Assembly: GCF_027886425.1 (NCBI RefSeq)
Contig: NZ_CP115671.1
Coordinates: 2,294,001-2,358,000 of the forward strand
Reading direction: 5' to 3'
DNA: 64,000 nt
From: Brevundimonas vesicularis
GTDB lineage: Bacteria; Pseudomonadota; Alphaproteobacteria; Caulobacterales; Caulobacteraceae
Every line of letters starts with the position of its first letter. Within the stretch, counting starts at the first letter, position 1. The notes below the pieces were generated by a model, which saw only the letters and a list, made by a program, of their open reading frames with translations, did no database searches and was not told the origin of the DNA. Shown piece after piece: positions 48,498 to 57,121 of the stretch. A program made the translations under genes and the position numbers.

Positions 48498-49880
48498 TCA
48501 GCGGATACAGATCAGTTGGCCGTTGTCGGTCAGCACATACAGCGCGCCGTTATAGGCGGCGGGCGCGATATAGGCCGGCGCGCCCAGCTTCAGCGTCGTC
48601 TGCGCCACGCCGGTCTTCGGATCGAAGGCGACGGCTTCGCCGAACGAGTTGACCATCACCAGACGGTTGGAGGCCAGCAGCGGTCCCGACCATTGCGGGC
48701 GGATGGTGCGACGGCCGAAGGTCAGGAAACCGCCCTCGCGGCGCTCGCGGCCCTCGTTCAGTTCGCGCGTCCAGTAGATCTGGCCCGTGTCACGGTTGGC
48801 CGTGATCAGCTGACCCGACTTGGACACCACGAAGACAGCGTCTCCGACCGGCAGGGGCGCGTTCACGCCCGTCACCGGCAGTTGCCACTTGGGCTGGCCC
48901 GAACGCAGGTCCAGCGCCGACATCACGCCCGAGTGGCTGACGCCATAGACCATGCCGCGGCTGATGACCGGACGGCCCGCCACATCGCGGACTTCCGACA
49001 GGGCGCTGGTGCGGCTGGTGCGCGACAGCGTCTCTTCCCACACCGCCTGGCCGTTCAGGGCGCTCAGCGCGACCAGCTGGCCCGAGGCGAACGGGGCCAC
49101 GACGGTCGTGCCGCTGACGGCGGGGCTGGAGGCGCGCATGACGCGCGCCGGCTCGGCGATGCCGCGATAGGTCCAGTCCTGGGCGCCGGTGTTGGCGTCA
49201 AAGGCGAACAGCTGGCTGTCCACGTCCACGACGAAGACCCGGTTGCCCGAGACGGTCGGGGCGCCGTGAATCGGGGCGTCCACCTGCTGGGTCCAGACCA
49301 CCGCGCCGGTATTGGCGTCCAGCGCCGTCATCGAGCGATAGCCCGACGAGACGAAGACCTTGCCGCCGCCGACGGCGACGCCGCCGCCGAAGCCGCCGTT
49401 GCGGTCACGATCGGCGTTCTTGACGTTGGCCTTCCACAGGATCGCGCCGGTGTCGGCCGAAACCGCCGAAACGGTCGATTCGCCGTCCAGCACGAAGATC
49501 TTGCCGTCGGCGGCCACGATCGGGGCCATGACGTTGCCGACGTGGGCCGATCCCGAACCGACGCCCCGCTTCCAGGCGATCTGGAAGTTCGGCGCCGCGA
49601 TGACATGCTCGACCAGATTCTCGGACGTGCCGCCCGGCTGCGTCCAGGCCGTCACGGCCTGCGGACCCGGCAGGAAGAAGTCGCGGCCCGACAGGGCGGC
49701 CGATGGCGACAGGCTCTGTTCGAACTCCAGCACCGAGATGCGCTGGCCGGCCGAGGCGGTCGCGCCGGCGTCTTCCTTGCCGCCGCCCAGACCGAACGGC
49801 AGGTTGCGGCGCACGGTGCCGCAGGACGCCATCGTTGCGGCGACGCCGCAGATCAGCGCGACTTTCAGAACTCGGTTCAT
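48498..49880 (-). CDS. bamB: Outer-membrane assembly lipoprotein BamB
   Basis: A 460-residue PQQ-like beta-propeller protein. The N-terminus NRVLKVALICGVAATMASC is a lipoprotein signal with the lipid-acceptor Cys in MASC. About eight propeller blades follow, with repeating tryptophan-docking motifs (SADTGAILWKANV, DANTGAVVWTQQV, ALNGQAVWEETL, NRDTGQIYWTRE). It scaffolds the BAM complex that inserts outer-membrane beta-barrels, fitting the many TonB receptors here. ATG 49880 is chosen over an upstream start. Cluster: yfgM-bamB-der. Confidence 0.92.
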   Translation of the reverse strand: MNRVLKVALICGVAATMASCGTVRRNLPFGLGGGKEDAGATASAGQRISVLEFEQSLSPSAALSGRDFFLPGPQAVTAWTQPGGTSENLVEHVIAAPNFQIAWKRGVGSGSAHVGNVMAPIVAADGKIFVLDGESTVSAVSADTGAILWKANVKNADRDRNGGFGGGVAVGGGKVFVSSGYRSMTALDANTGAVVWTQQVDAPIHGAPTVSGNRVFVVDVDSQLFAFDANTGAQDWTYRGIAEPARVMRASSPAVSGTTVVAPFASGQLVALSALNGQAVWEETLSRTSRTSALSEVRDVAGRPVISRGMVYGVSHSGVMSALDLRSGQPKWQLPVTGVNAPLPVGDAVFVVSKSGQLITANRDTGQIYWTRELNEGRERREGGFLTFGRRTIRPQWSGPLLASNRLVMVNSFGEAVAFDPKTGVAQTTLKLGAPAYIAPAAYNGALYVLTDNGQLICIR

Positions 49881-49906
49881 CGGGGGCGTCCTGTAAGGGC
49901 TCGTCA

Positions 49907-50707
49907 CTATTGGGCGGCCGGCGCGGCGGCGGGAGCAGCTTGGGCCGGAGCAGCCTGAGCCGGAGCAGCCTGGGCGGCCGAGGGCGTCATCGCGTTCGCA
50001 GCACCGGCGGCCGGCGGCGTCGCCTTGGCGGCGGCGTCGACGATGGGCTTGATGGCGGCTGCGGTGCCGGCGTCGATGGATTCCACGGCGATCTGGGCGC
50101 GCTGACGGATCGAGTCCGGCACGTCCTGACCCAGTTGCAGCAGCACGAAGGCCTCACGTGCTTCCTTGGTCTTGCCGTGTTGCAGGCGCGCCAGGGCCAG
50201 GGCTTCCTGGGCAAAGGCGTGCAGGGGGCGCTTGTCTTCGGCCAGCGGCGTCAGGCGCTTTTCGATCTCGGCCAGCGGCGCGGTATCCATGACCAGGAAG
50301 GCGGCTTTCAGGGCGGGCGGGTCCGACAGGATCGGATCGCTGGACGCCTTGGCGGCTTCGTCGAACAGGCGGACAGCTTCGGGGAACTTGTTGGCGCTGA
50401 CGGCCAGGCCGGCCTGCTGCTGCAGGGCCAGGACCTTGTAGGCGCCGTTGCCTTCCTTGATGGCTTCCTCGAAGGCGGCGCGGGCGTCCATCGGCTTGTC
50501 GGCGCGCAGGGCCTCCATGCCGCGATCATAGGCCTCGGCGGCCTTGGCGGCCTTGTTGGAGTTCAGGCTGTCCCAGCCCCACCAGCCCAGGGCGCCGATC
50601 AGGGCGACGACCAGCACCACGCCGAAAACGGGCAGCCAGGTCTTGGCCAGGCGCTTCAACTTGTCGGAGCGAAGCTCCTCCTCGACCTGCTCGAAGACAT
50701 CAACCAC
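49907..50707 (-). CDS. YfgM-like TPR inner-membrane protein
   Basis: A 266-residue protein: a short cytosolic N-terminus (VDVFEQVEEELRSDKLKRL), one membrane helix (residues 25-45, LPVFGVVLVVALIGALGWWG), then a periplasmic TPR region. The position immediately upstream of bamB matches YfgM, a periplasmic chaperone partner of SecYEG/PpiD in E. coli. The C-terminal 50 residues are a low-complexity Ala/Gln/Pro tail with QAAPA repeats, longer than usual and likely disordered. Start ATG 50707. Confidence 0.85.
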   Translation of the reverse strand: MVDVFEQVEEELRSDKLKRLAKTWLPVFGVVLVVALIGALGWWGWDSLNSNKAAKAAEAYDRGMEALRADKPMDARAAFEEAIKEGNGAYKVLALQQQAGLAVSANKFPEAVRLFDEAAKASSDPILSDPPALKAAFLVMDTAPLAEIEKRLTPLAEDKRPLHAFAQEALALARLQHGKTKEAREAFVLLQLGQDVPDSIRQRAQIAVESIDAGTAAAIKPIVDAAAKATPPAAGAANAMTPSAAQAAPAQAAPAQAAPAAAPAAQ

Positions 50708-50786
50708 TGAAACGTCGCCCCAAAATCGCGAAATGCAAACCGGCGCGGACCCTAGAAGGTCGGCTCCCCGCCCGCAACGTCGTCCG

Positions 50787-51623
50787 TTACTGCGAAGCCG
50801 GCTTTTTCGAGAAGTAGGTCTCGACTTCGGCAGGAAAACGGCGGGTTTTCACATCGCTGGCGAAAGCGGCCGCCGCCCGGTCGATCTCGGTGCGCAGATC
50901 GGCGTATTTGCGCACGAACTTCGGGGTCCAATCGAACATGCCCAGCATGTCGTTGACCACCAGCACCTGGCCGTCGCAGGCGGCCGAGGCGCCGATGCCG
51001 ATGGTGGGCGCGTCGATCGTCTCGGTGATCTCGCGCGCCAGCGATTCGGCGACGCCCTCGATGACGATGCAGAAGGCGCCGGCCTCGGCGACGGCCTTAG
51101 CCTCGGCCAGCACCCGATCGCGCTCGCTGTCGGTCCGGCCCTTGGCCTTGAACCCGCCCTCGGCCAGGATCGCCTGGGGGCGCAGGCCGACATGGCCCAT
51201 GACCGGAATGCCGCGCTTGACCAGGAAGGCGACGATCTCGGCCATTTCGATGCTGGTTTCCAGCTTCACCGCCTGGGCGCCCGTCTCCTTCATCACCCGC
51301 ACGCAGTTGGCGTAGGCGACCTCCTTGCCGCCTTCATAGGAGCCGAACGGCATATCCACGACCACCATGGCCCGTCTGGCGCCGCGCATGACGGCCTGCC
51401 CGTGCAGGATCATCATCTCCAGCGTTACGCCCACGGTATTGGGCAGGCCGTGAACCGCCATCCCCAGGCTGTCGCCGACCAGCAGCACGTCGCAGTGCGG
51501 GTCCAGCAGGGCCGCCATCGGCGCGTCATAGGCCGTCAGGCAGACAATCGGCTCGCCACCCTTGCGCCCCGCGATATCGGGCACGGTGATGCGTTTGACG
51601 CTCTCTTGGGTATGGACGGACAT
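50787..51623 (-). CDS. panB: 3-methyl-2-oxobutanoate hydroxymethyltransferase
   Basis: A 278-residue TIM-barrel enzyme transferring a hydroxymethyl group from methylene-tetrahydrofolate to ketoisovalerate, the first step of pantothenate synthesis. Motifs: VCLTAYDAPMAALLD, DVLLVGDSLGMAVHG, VVVDMPFGSY, QAVKLETS, RGIPVMGHVGLRPQ, CIVIEGV, DAPTIGIGASAACDGQVLV and LGMFDWTPKFVRKYADL. All ligand-binding Asp/Lys/Glu residues are present. Start ATG 51623. It is transcribed as a lone gene in this window; panC is not here. Confidence 0.95.
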   Translation of the reverse strand: MSVHTQESVKRITVPDIAGRKGGEPIVCLTAYDAPMAALLDPHCDVLLVGDSLGMAVHGLPNTVGVTLEMMILHGQAVMRGARRAMVVVDMPFGSYEGGKEVAYANCVRVMKETGAQAVKLETSIEMAEIVAFLVKRGIPVMGHVGLRPQAILAEGGFKAKGRTDSERDRVLAEAKAVAEAGAFCIVIEGVAESLAREITETIDAPTIGIGASAACDGQVLVVNDMLGMFDWTPKFVRKYADLRTEIDRAAAAFASDVKTRRFPAEVETYFSKKPASQ

Positions 51624-51692
51624 CGCCGGGCCTCCTGACGTGAAGGGGTCAGATAGGCCCCTGCCCCGCCGGTGTCACCCTTGCCGCCGCGC

Positions 51693-52109
51693 TCAAACGT
51701 CCTGCGACAGCTTCGCCACGCCCGCCGCCATCAGGGCGACCAGGGCGCCGGCGACGATCCAGAAGGCCATCATGCCCGAGCCGTTCATCACATCCAGCGA
51801 CCCAACGCCCAGACCTTGCAGGCCCAATCCGTCCAGGCCCGACTGCGCCGCACCCTGCGCCGTGGCGGCCGCGGCCCTCAGGCCTTGCGCCAGGGTCGTA
51901 TCGCCGTCGGCGGTGAAGTTGATGTTCACCCCCTCGCGCACCGCCAGCACGCCGCCGATCAGTCCTGCCGCCGTCAGGGTCAGGGCGCGCCAGCGCGACC
52001 GCGTCTCCATGCGTGCCTGGACCGTCGCCAGAAACAGGGCCTCGTCCGGCAGGCTCGGCGCCTGGGCGAACAGCCTTTCGATCATCGGATCGAATTCGTC
52101 AGCCGACAT
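51693..52109 (-). CDS. Membrane protein overlapping the ECF sigma gene (candidate anti-sigma)
   Basis: A 138-residue protein starting at ATG 52109, 11 bases inside the end of the sigma gene. N-terminal helical region (SADEFDPMIERLFAQAPSL), a membrane helix at about residues 47-62 (ALTLTAAGLIGGVLA), a Gly/Ala-rich loop, and a second helix (MMAFWIVAGALVALMAAGV) before a short tail. No zinc-binding anti-sigma (HxxxCxxC) motif. Its overlap with the sigma gene makes an anti-sigma or sensor role plausible by context alone. Confidence 0.65.
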   Translation of the reverse strand: MSADEFDPMIERLFAQAPSLPDEALFLATVQARMETRSRWRALTLTAAGLIGGVLAVREGVNINFTADGDTTLAQGLRAAAATAQGAAQSGLDGLGLQGLGVGSLDVMNGSGMMAFWIVAGALVALMAAGVAKLSQDV

Positions 52110-52656
52110 GGACCGACCTCCCGCCTGAGCCGTGCGCCGGTTGAAGCCGCGCACGGAGTTTATCCAGACCACGTTTGACATGCGATTTCACCGTGCCAAG
52201 CGGCAAATTCATGGCTGCCGCGATTTCCGGATGCGACATCCCCGCGCCGTGGCACAGGGAGACGCAGACACGCTCGGTCTCGCTGAGCGTCTTCAGCGCC
52301 TCATCCAGGTCCATCAGACCGCCGCGGTCGACGACCACATCCGCCTGATCGGCCTCGATCTCGGCGACGTAGCGCGCCTCCTTGGCCACCCGCTTCAGAT
52401 AGAGCCGCGCGGCGATCTTCTTGATCCATCCCGCAAACGTCCCCTGACCGCGAAACTCAGCGCAGCGCTGGAACCCTTGCAGAAAGGCGTCCTGCGCCAC
52501 GTCGTCGGACAAGGACGGCGTCGCCCCCATCCGGCGCAGTAGCCCCCGCACCGCCGACCCGTGCCGACGCACCAACTCGCCATACTCCCGCCGACCGCCG
52601 GCCGCCGCCTGGGCGGCCAGCTCCACATCGTGGAAGTCTCTCAATGATTTGACCAT
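52099..52656 (-). CDS. ECF-type RNA polymerase sigma factor
   Basis: A 185-residue group 4 sigma factor. Region 2: YGELVRRHGSAVRGLLRRMG and DDVAQDAFLQGFQR, with FAGWIKKIAARLYLKR. Region 4: LDEALKTLSETERVCVSLCH and MSHPEIAAAMNLPLGTVKSHVKRGL (helix-turn-helix). Start ATG 52656. It is followed with an 11-base overlap by a small membrane protein. The regulon and signal are unknown. Confidence 0.9.
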   Translation of the reverse strand: MVKSLRDFHDVELAAQAAAGGRREYGELVRRHGSAVRGLLRRMGATPSLSDDVAQDAFLQGFQRCAEFRGQGTFAGWIKKIAARLYLKRVAKEARYVAEIEADQADVVVDRGGLMDLDEALKTLSETERVCVSLCHGAGMSHPEIAAAMNLPLGTVKSHVKRGLDKLRARLQPAHGSGGRSVHVG

Positions 52657-52680
52657 GACGTTTCCCCCTTCCGGCGGACG

Positions 52681-53079
52681 TCAGTCTTTGTTCGGGTTGA
52701 AGAAGCCCAGGATGATGAAGGCGACGCCGATGGCTGCGGGAATACAGGCGATGCCCAGCAACGCGCCCTGGCCATTGCCGCCCCAGACGTGCGTCGTGCC
52801 CTGAACGACGATGCCGAACCCGGCGATGCCGATGCCGCTCGCCAAGCTGAGCACGCCCTTGCGAATGTCCTTGCTGCGCGACGGCAGCCCCTTCTGCACA
52901 TCCTTGGTCATGACATCGAGCAGTTCGGGCGGCAGCTCCTGACCCTTATCGACGGCGAGACGCACGGTCTCCTGCATGTCGCGCTTTTCGCGGTACTTCA
53001 GGAAGGTGGGGCCGAAGACGATGGCCGTAATCGTGCCGAAGACGGCGAAGATGGCGAAGATCGGAATGAAGTCTTCCAT
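52681..53079 (-). CDS. DUF6249 membrane protein
   Basis: A 132-residue protein with a first membrane helix at residues 5-25 (FIPIFAIFAVFGTITAIVFG), then a cytosolic charged segment (KYREKRDMQETVRLAVDKGQ) and two C-terminal helices (around 78-96 and 108-127), ending in FNPNKD. This pattern matches the DUF6249 family. Start ATG 53079 is chosen since the upstream in-frame extension is Arg-rich. The stop is 24 bases before the sigma-factor gene, on the same strand, so it may be the first gene of that operon. Confidence 0.75.
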   Translation of the reverse strand: MEDFIPIFAIFAVFGTITAIVFGPTFLKYREKRDMQETVRLAVDKGQELPPELLDVMTKDVQKGLPSRSKDIRKGVLSLASGIGIAGFGIVVQGTTHVWGGNGQGALLGIACIPAAIGVAFIILGFFNPNKD

Positions 53080-53254
53080 GTCGAGTATCCCTTGAACCGT
53101 TGCAGCAGCCTGATGCGGCGGCCTTCTGATCACAAGAGGCTGGCCGACGCCTCAACGGATGCGCGGCGTTAGGTGAAATCTTCGTAAGGTCGCCGTTTCG
53201 GCCGCCGTCGGTTCGGTCTAGGGTCCGGTGTCATCAATCTCAGGAGCGCGTCCC

Positions 53255-53494
53255 ATGGCCCATGTCACCTATCGCATCGTCGAGCATGACGGCGGCTGGG
53301 CCTACAAGTCCGGCGACACCTATTCCGAGACCTTCGCCACCCACGACGACGCCAAGGCCGCCGCCGTGCGCGTCGCGCGCGAGCAGCGCGTGCCGGACCA
53401 GACCGCAGCGATCGAATACGAGACCGCCGCCGGCGAATGGGTCACCGAAAGCGCGGACGGCCACGACCGACCCTCCACGGACGTCGAGGGCTGA
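53255..53494 (+). CDS. DUF2188 domain protein
   Basis: A 79-residue protein: MAHVTYRIVEHDGGWAYKSG, SETFATHDDAKAAAVRVAREQ and a tail. The two-strand, helix, strand layout with GGWAxK and the HDDAxAAA helix is that of DUF2188, a small family of unknown function. GGAG lies 9 bases upstream of ATG 53255. It is 7 bases upstream of the nuclease/phosphatase gene, on the same strand. Confidence 0.8.
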   Translation: MAHVTYRIVEHDGGWAYKSGDTYSETFATHDDAKAAAVRVAREQRVPDQTAAIEYETAAGEWVTESADGHDRPSTDVEG

Positions 53495-53501
53495 GGCCGA
53501 G

Positions 53502-54311
53502 ATGATCCACCGTCGCACTCTGCTGGCCGCCGCCGCCCTCGCGCCGCTGGCAGGCTGCGCCACGGCCCCAAAGGCTAAGACGCCCACAGAGCTGAAGCTC
53601 GTCACCTTCAACATCTGGCACAACATGGGCGACTGGGCCGCCCGTCGTCCGCTGCTGGTCGCCGCGCTGAAGGCCCAGGACGCCGACGTCATCGCCCTTC
53701 AGGAGGTGCTGGAGGACGCCAATGTCGGGCTTGAGAACCAGGCCCGGATGCTGGCGCGCGAGCTGGGCGGCTATCATATCGCCTTCGTCTCGACCGACGC
53801 CGAGGGCGCCCCGCGCCGTTACGGCAACGCCCTGCTGACCCGCCTGCCGGTTCTGGCCGAGGCCTCGACCAAGCTTGAGCCGCTCGACGATTTCCGCACC
53901 GCGCTTCGCCTTCGCGTCGCGGTCCAGGGTCGCCCGGTCGATGTCGTCGTCACCCATCTGGCGTGGCAACAGGACGCCGGCCCGGTCCGCGCCCGCCAGA
54001 TCGCATCCCTGCTCGGCTGGCTGCCGCAGGACGGCACGCCCCTGATCGTCATGGGCGACTTCAATGCGACCCAGGAAGATTCCGGCCTGGCGACCCTGAC
54101 CGGCCCCCGCTTCTTCAGCGCCCTGCCCCGCGGTTCGGTCACAACCACCCTGAACCCGGCCAAGGGTCACCCCGAGCGTGTCATCGACCATATCTTCGTC
54201 GAACAGGCCGCCTTCACACCCGGCGAGGCCCGCCGCTTCGGGGATACGCCGACCAACGGCGAATATCCGTCCGACCACTTCGGCGTCGTCGCGACCGTCC
54301 GGCTCAGGTAA
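53502..54311 (+). CDS. Endonuclease/exonuclease/phosphatase family lipoprotein
   Basis: A 269-residue exported protein of the EEP superfamily. The N-terminus (IHRRTLLAAAALAPLAGCA) is a lipoprotein signal with acceptor Cys in LAGC. Domain motifs: LVTFNIWHNMG (catalytic Asn), VIALQEVLED (metal Glu), THLAWQQDAG, LIVMGDFNATQED and PSDHFGVVATV with the general-base His. It is probably a periplasmic phosphodiesterase or sphingomyelinase-like hydrolase; substrate unknown. The 3' end overlaps the convergent ArsC-like gene by 8 bases. Confidence 0.87.
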   Translation: MIHRRTLLAAAALAPLAGCATAPKAKTPTELKLVTFNIWHNMGDWAARRPLLVAALKAQDADVIALQEVLEDANVGLENQARMLARELGGYHIAFVSTDAEGAPRRYGNALLTRLPVLAEASTKLEPLDDFRTALRLRVAVQGRPVDVVVTHLAWQQDAGPVRARQIASLLGWLPQDGTPLIVMGDFNATQEDSGLATLTGPRFFSALPRGSVTTTLNPAKGHPERVIDHIFVEQAAFTPGEARRFGDTPTNGEYPSDHFGVVATVRLR

Positions 54312-54651
54312 GCGCGGCCGCGTAGGTCTCGGGCTTGAACCCCACCAGCCGCCGATCCCCCAGATCCAGCACCGGCCGTTTGATCATCGACGGCTGGGCC
54401 GTCATCAGCGCGATCGCTTTCGCCTTGTCGATGTCCGCCTTGTCGGCATCCGGCAGCTTCTTGAACGTCGTCCCGGCCCGGTTCAGCACCGTCTCCCAAC
54501 CGTGCTCGTCGATCCACTGGCCCAGCCGCCCCGCATCCACCCCGGCCTTCTTGTAGTCGTGGAAGACATAGTCGACCCCCTGCTGCTCCAGCCAGACCCG
54601 GGCCTTCTTCACCGTGTCGCAGTTGGGAATGCCGTAGAGGGTGTAGGTCAC
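54304..54651 (-). CDS. ArsC/Spx-family thioredoxin-fold protein
   Basis: A 115-residue protein of the ArsC/Spx (YffB-type) family: TLYGIPNCDTVKKARVWLEQ with a single redox Cys, YVFHDYKKAGVDAGRL, RAGTTFKKLPD and KRPVLDLGDRRLVGFKPE. It has one Cys (CDT) and not the arsenate-reductase active-site triad I would expect, so an oxidoreductase or reductase of unknown partner is likelier than true arsenate reduction. Start ATG 54651. Confidence 0.82.
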   Translation of the reverse strand: MTYTLYGIPNCDTVKKARVWLEQQGVDYVFHDYKKAGVDAGRLGQWIDEHGWETVLNRAGTTFKKLPDADKADIDKAKAIALMTAQPSMIKRPVLDLGDRRLVGFKPETYAAALT

Positions 54652-54713
54652 GGGTCTCTCGAAGGTCGTGGATCAAGCGGATCCAGCCGCTTTCGCGCCC
54701 TCTCAAGGCATCG

Positions 54714-55721
54714 TCAACTGTCGGTCAGACGCGACGCCGGCGCTGTGAATGTCGCCGAGAACCCCTCCACGCCATAACGAAGATTCGCGCCGCCGCACCC
54801 CAGCAGGCCTCTCGCGAGCAGTTTGACGCCAAAGCCGGTCTTGAGCGGCGGATGGGCCGGCGCGCCGCCGCCTTCGATCCACGTCAGGACGAGTTGCCCC
54901 TCATCCAGCCGCCAATCGACCGAGACGCGGCCGCCGGGCTTGGCGAGGGCGCCATGCTTGAACGCGTTCGTCGTCAGTTCGTGGATGATCAAGGCGACCG
55001 TCTGCGCCACACGCGGCGACAGGTGCACCGAGGGCCCCGAGATGGAAACCGGCCTGCGCACCAGATTACCCACCGCTTCGCGGACGATCTCACCGAGGTC
55101 GCCGCCATTCCAAGCCTTCTCATCCAGCGTCTGCTGGGTCCGGGCGATGGCGTTCAATCGCTCGTCAAAACGCTCCAGCACATCGCGATCGACGCCCGAC
55201 AAGGTGCTGCGGGCGACCGCTTGAACCAGGGCGAGCGTGTTCTTAACCCGGTGGCCGCATTCATCGACCAGCATCTGACGGTGTTGTTCGCCTCGCACCC
55301 GCTCGGTCGTTTCGATGGCGATATTGAGAATGCCGACGATCGCGTCGCCGTCCCGCACGGGGCTGTAGGACAGCACCCAGCAGGTGTCTTCCGAATAGCC
55401 GTTTCGAACCATCGTCAGCGGCAGGTCTTCCAGAAAAACGGTTTCGCCTGCCAGCGCGCGCTCCGTCAGAGGGCGCAAATCGTCCCACACCTCATGCCAG
55501 ACCTGGTCCAGAGGACGGCCCAGGGCGCTCGGATGCTTTTGTCCGAGCAGCGGAATGTAGGCGCCGTTGTAGAGCAAGGTGCGCTCCGGGCCCCACATGA
55601 CGCTGGCCGCGAAACCCATTCCCATCATCATGTCATAGGTAATGCTCAGCGCGGGCGACCAATCGCGCTTTGGCCCAAGGGGCGTCGTCGCCCAGTCGAA
55701 CGCATCAATAAGGGCTGGCAT
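54714..55721 (-). CDS. HWE-family sensor histidine kinase with PAS domain
   Basis: A 335-residue kinase. Residues 10-140 form a PAS-type sensor (IDAFDWATTPLGPKRDWSPA, PERTLLYNGAYIPLLGQKH). The HWE dimerisation box is CGHRVKNTLALVQAVARS with phosphoacceptor His157, and the ATPase domain has HELTTNAFKHGAL (N box) and LVLTWIEGGG (the W-E motif that names HWE). No membrane helix, so cytosolic. ATG 55721 has AGGGG at 8 nt; ATG 55748 and 55781 are alternatives. It follows the DNA-binding-like gene by about 90 bases on the same strand; no response regulator is adjacent. Confidence 0.87.
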   Translation of the reverse strand: MPALIDAFDWATTPLGPKRDWSPALSITYDMMMGMGFAASVMWGPERTLLYNGAYIPLLGQKHPSALGRPLDQVWHEVWDDLRPLTERALAGETVFLEDLPLTMVRNGYSEDTCWVLSYSPVRDGDAIVGILNIAIETTERVRGEQHRQMLVDECGHRVKNTLALVQAVARSTLSGVDRDVLERFDERLNAIARTQQTLDEKAWNGGDLGEIVREAVGNLVRRPVSISGPSVHLSPRVAQTVALIIHELTTNAFKHGALAKPGGRVSVDWRLDEGQLVLTWIEGGGAPAHPPLKTGFGVKLLARGLLGCGGANLRYGVEGFSATFTAPASRLTDS

Positions 55722-55812
55722 CGGTGCGGCCCCTGTTGACGACGGCATTCGACGAGCAACCGACGAATGCAGCCCCAGCATCAATCTGTGATGCGAACCT
55801 CATCATCGTCGT

Positions 55813-56748
55813 TCAGAACAATCGAATGGTTTCGCTTGGCCGATCGACGATCACGCCCGCGACATAGAGTTTCCGAACCAGTTGCTGCGTGCCGAGGATC
55901 GTCCGGCTTTGGAAATCGAGCCAGTTCGCGACCAGGGTCTGATCCGGCAGATTGATGTCTCTCTTGCCCGCGACCCGGATGACCAGGCCTGCCTTTTCAA
56001 GCTGACCCAGGTGCCGGCGAACCGTTTCGTCGTCCATTCTGGCGGCCTTGGCGACCTCGATCACGCTCACCGGCCCGAACGGCGGGTTCAGGGGGCCAAG
56101 ACGGCCGGCGTCCGGCTCCTGAACAACCCTCAAGGCGCTTCCGGTGAGATGCGACAGCCAAAGAAGGACGTAGTGCGTCGTCAGGCTGATTTCGGGCTTC
56201 AGCGATCGGGCGTGCTGGATGCCTTTCAGGACGTGCGCCGTCATCAGCCGCGTCGCCAAGCCTGCGACAGGCCAGACTGGGGTGACGACCCGGTCGCCGT
56301 CGCGGGCGCCGCATGCATTCAGAATCGCCAGCCCATCGACGAACTCCACCGTGGCCAGAAGGAAGGCTTCCATCGCGGACTTGAATGGCTTCGACTGCGA
56401 CACCTCGGCGCGCAAGACGAAGCCGCCGTCGGTCCGCACCAGCACGCCACGCTCCACCAATCCCGCCAGTTTGGTGCGTGCGCTCTCGCGCGGCACGCCC
56501 AGGGACATGGCGATGCTGATTGCATTCACAGGCCGCCGCAGGGCGTTCGGCAAAATGCCGGCTCCAATGGAAGAGTCGCGTGTCGCGCCTTCGTCGTCGG
56601 CGCCTCTGACGTTTGCATCCACGACGCCCGCGGTCAGCAGGGCGGATATCAGATCCTCGTCGATCCAGGTGCGGGATGCGGCGATGAAATCGAGGGTCAG
56701 CTTCGTATTCAGCCAAGCGACCTGAGCGGCTTGTAAACGCAGAGACAT
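55813..56748 (-). CDS. DNA-binding-like protein with two winged-helix regions
   Basis: A 311-residue protein with no signal peptide. Two helix-turn-helix-like stretches occur: NAISIAMSLGVPRESARTKL with VERGVLVRTDGGFVL (about residues 75-112), and VIEVAKAARMDDETVRRHL with EKAGLVIRVAGKRDINL (about 232-265). Both have the wing-like strand that follows a winged helix. The middle (residues 125-205) is helical and lacks a known ligand-binding motif. It lies directly upstream of the HWE kinase on the same strand. No receiver domain. I do not recognise the family; the regulator role is inference. Confidence 0.7.
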   Translation of the reverse strand: MSLRLQAAQVAWLNTKLTLDFIAASRTWIDEDLISALLTAGVVDANVRGADDEGATRDSSIGAGILPNALRRPVNAISIAMSLGVPRESARTKLAGLVERGVLVRTDGGFVLRAEVSQSKPFKSAMEAFLLATVEFVDGLAILNACGARDGDRVVTPVWPVAGLATRLMTAHVLKGIQHARSLKPEISLTTHYVLLWLSHLTGSALRVVQEPDAGRLGPLNPPFGPVSVIEVAKAARMDDETVRRHLGQLEKAGLVIRVAGKRDINLPDQTLVANWLDFQSRTILGTQQLVRKLYVAGVIVDRPSETIRLF

Positions 56749-57121
56749 TGCAGACCATCAGAGGCTTCAGCGAACACTGTCGCCCTCGCTCGCGCCCCTG
56801 TCGACAAGGCAACTACCGAAAATGAGGTTTCGAGACAGATGCGGAGCGACGACCGATCCACACTCAGAGGCGCCCACCCTTGCCGTCATTGTTAGCCGAC
56901 AAATCCCCTTTAGTGTCGGGCGCTTAGAGACGGCCTTCGTCAATCGACCTGACGCATCCCCGAACGGGATTATGATGTCGACGGGTCTTTGAAAACAGCA
57001 GCGCTCAGGAATTGCACCACCTTGCACTTTGCACGCCTTTTTCCCGCGCCGTGCAATTTCGCTCGGTCGCTGACTTCAGACGAATTAGACGAATTAGACG
57101 GTGTTTTTGTCAGGCGACCGT
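56749..57121. other. Intergenic region with TTGCAC repeats
   Basis: A 373-bp region without a convincing gene. It carries AATTGCAC (57010-57017) and its complement GTGCAATT (57051-57058), with two further TTGCAC copies between them. Further right are two tandem 9-bp units GACGAATTA (57079-57096), and GACGGT/ACCGTC arms (57097-57102 and 57116-57121) that would form a hairpin next to the stop of the membrane-protein gene. The first set looks like a multi-site operator upstream of the DNA-binding-like gene. Confidence 0.45.

Noticed and set aside
54304..54651. Arsenate reductase annotation
   Set aside because: Only one Cys near the active-site loop and no resistance genes around; I retain the family name only.
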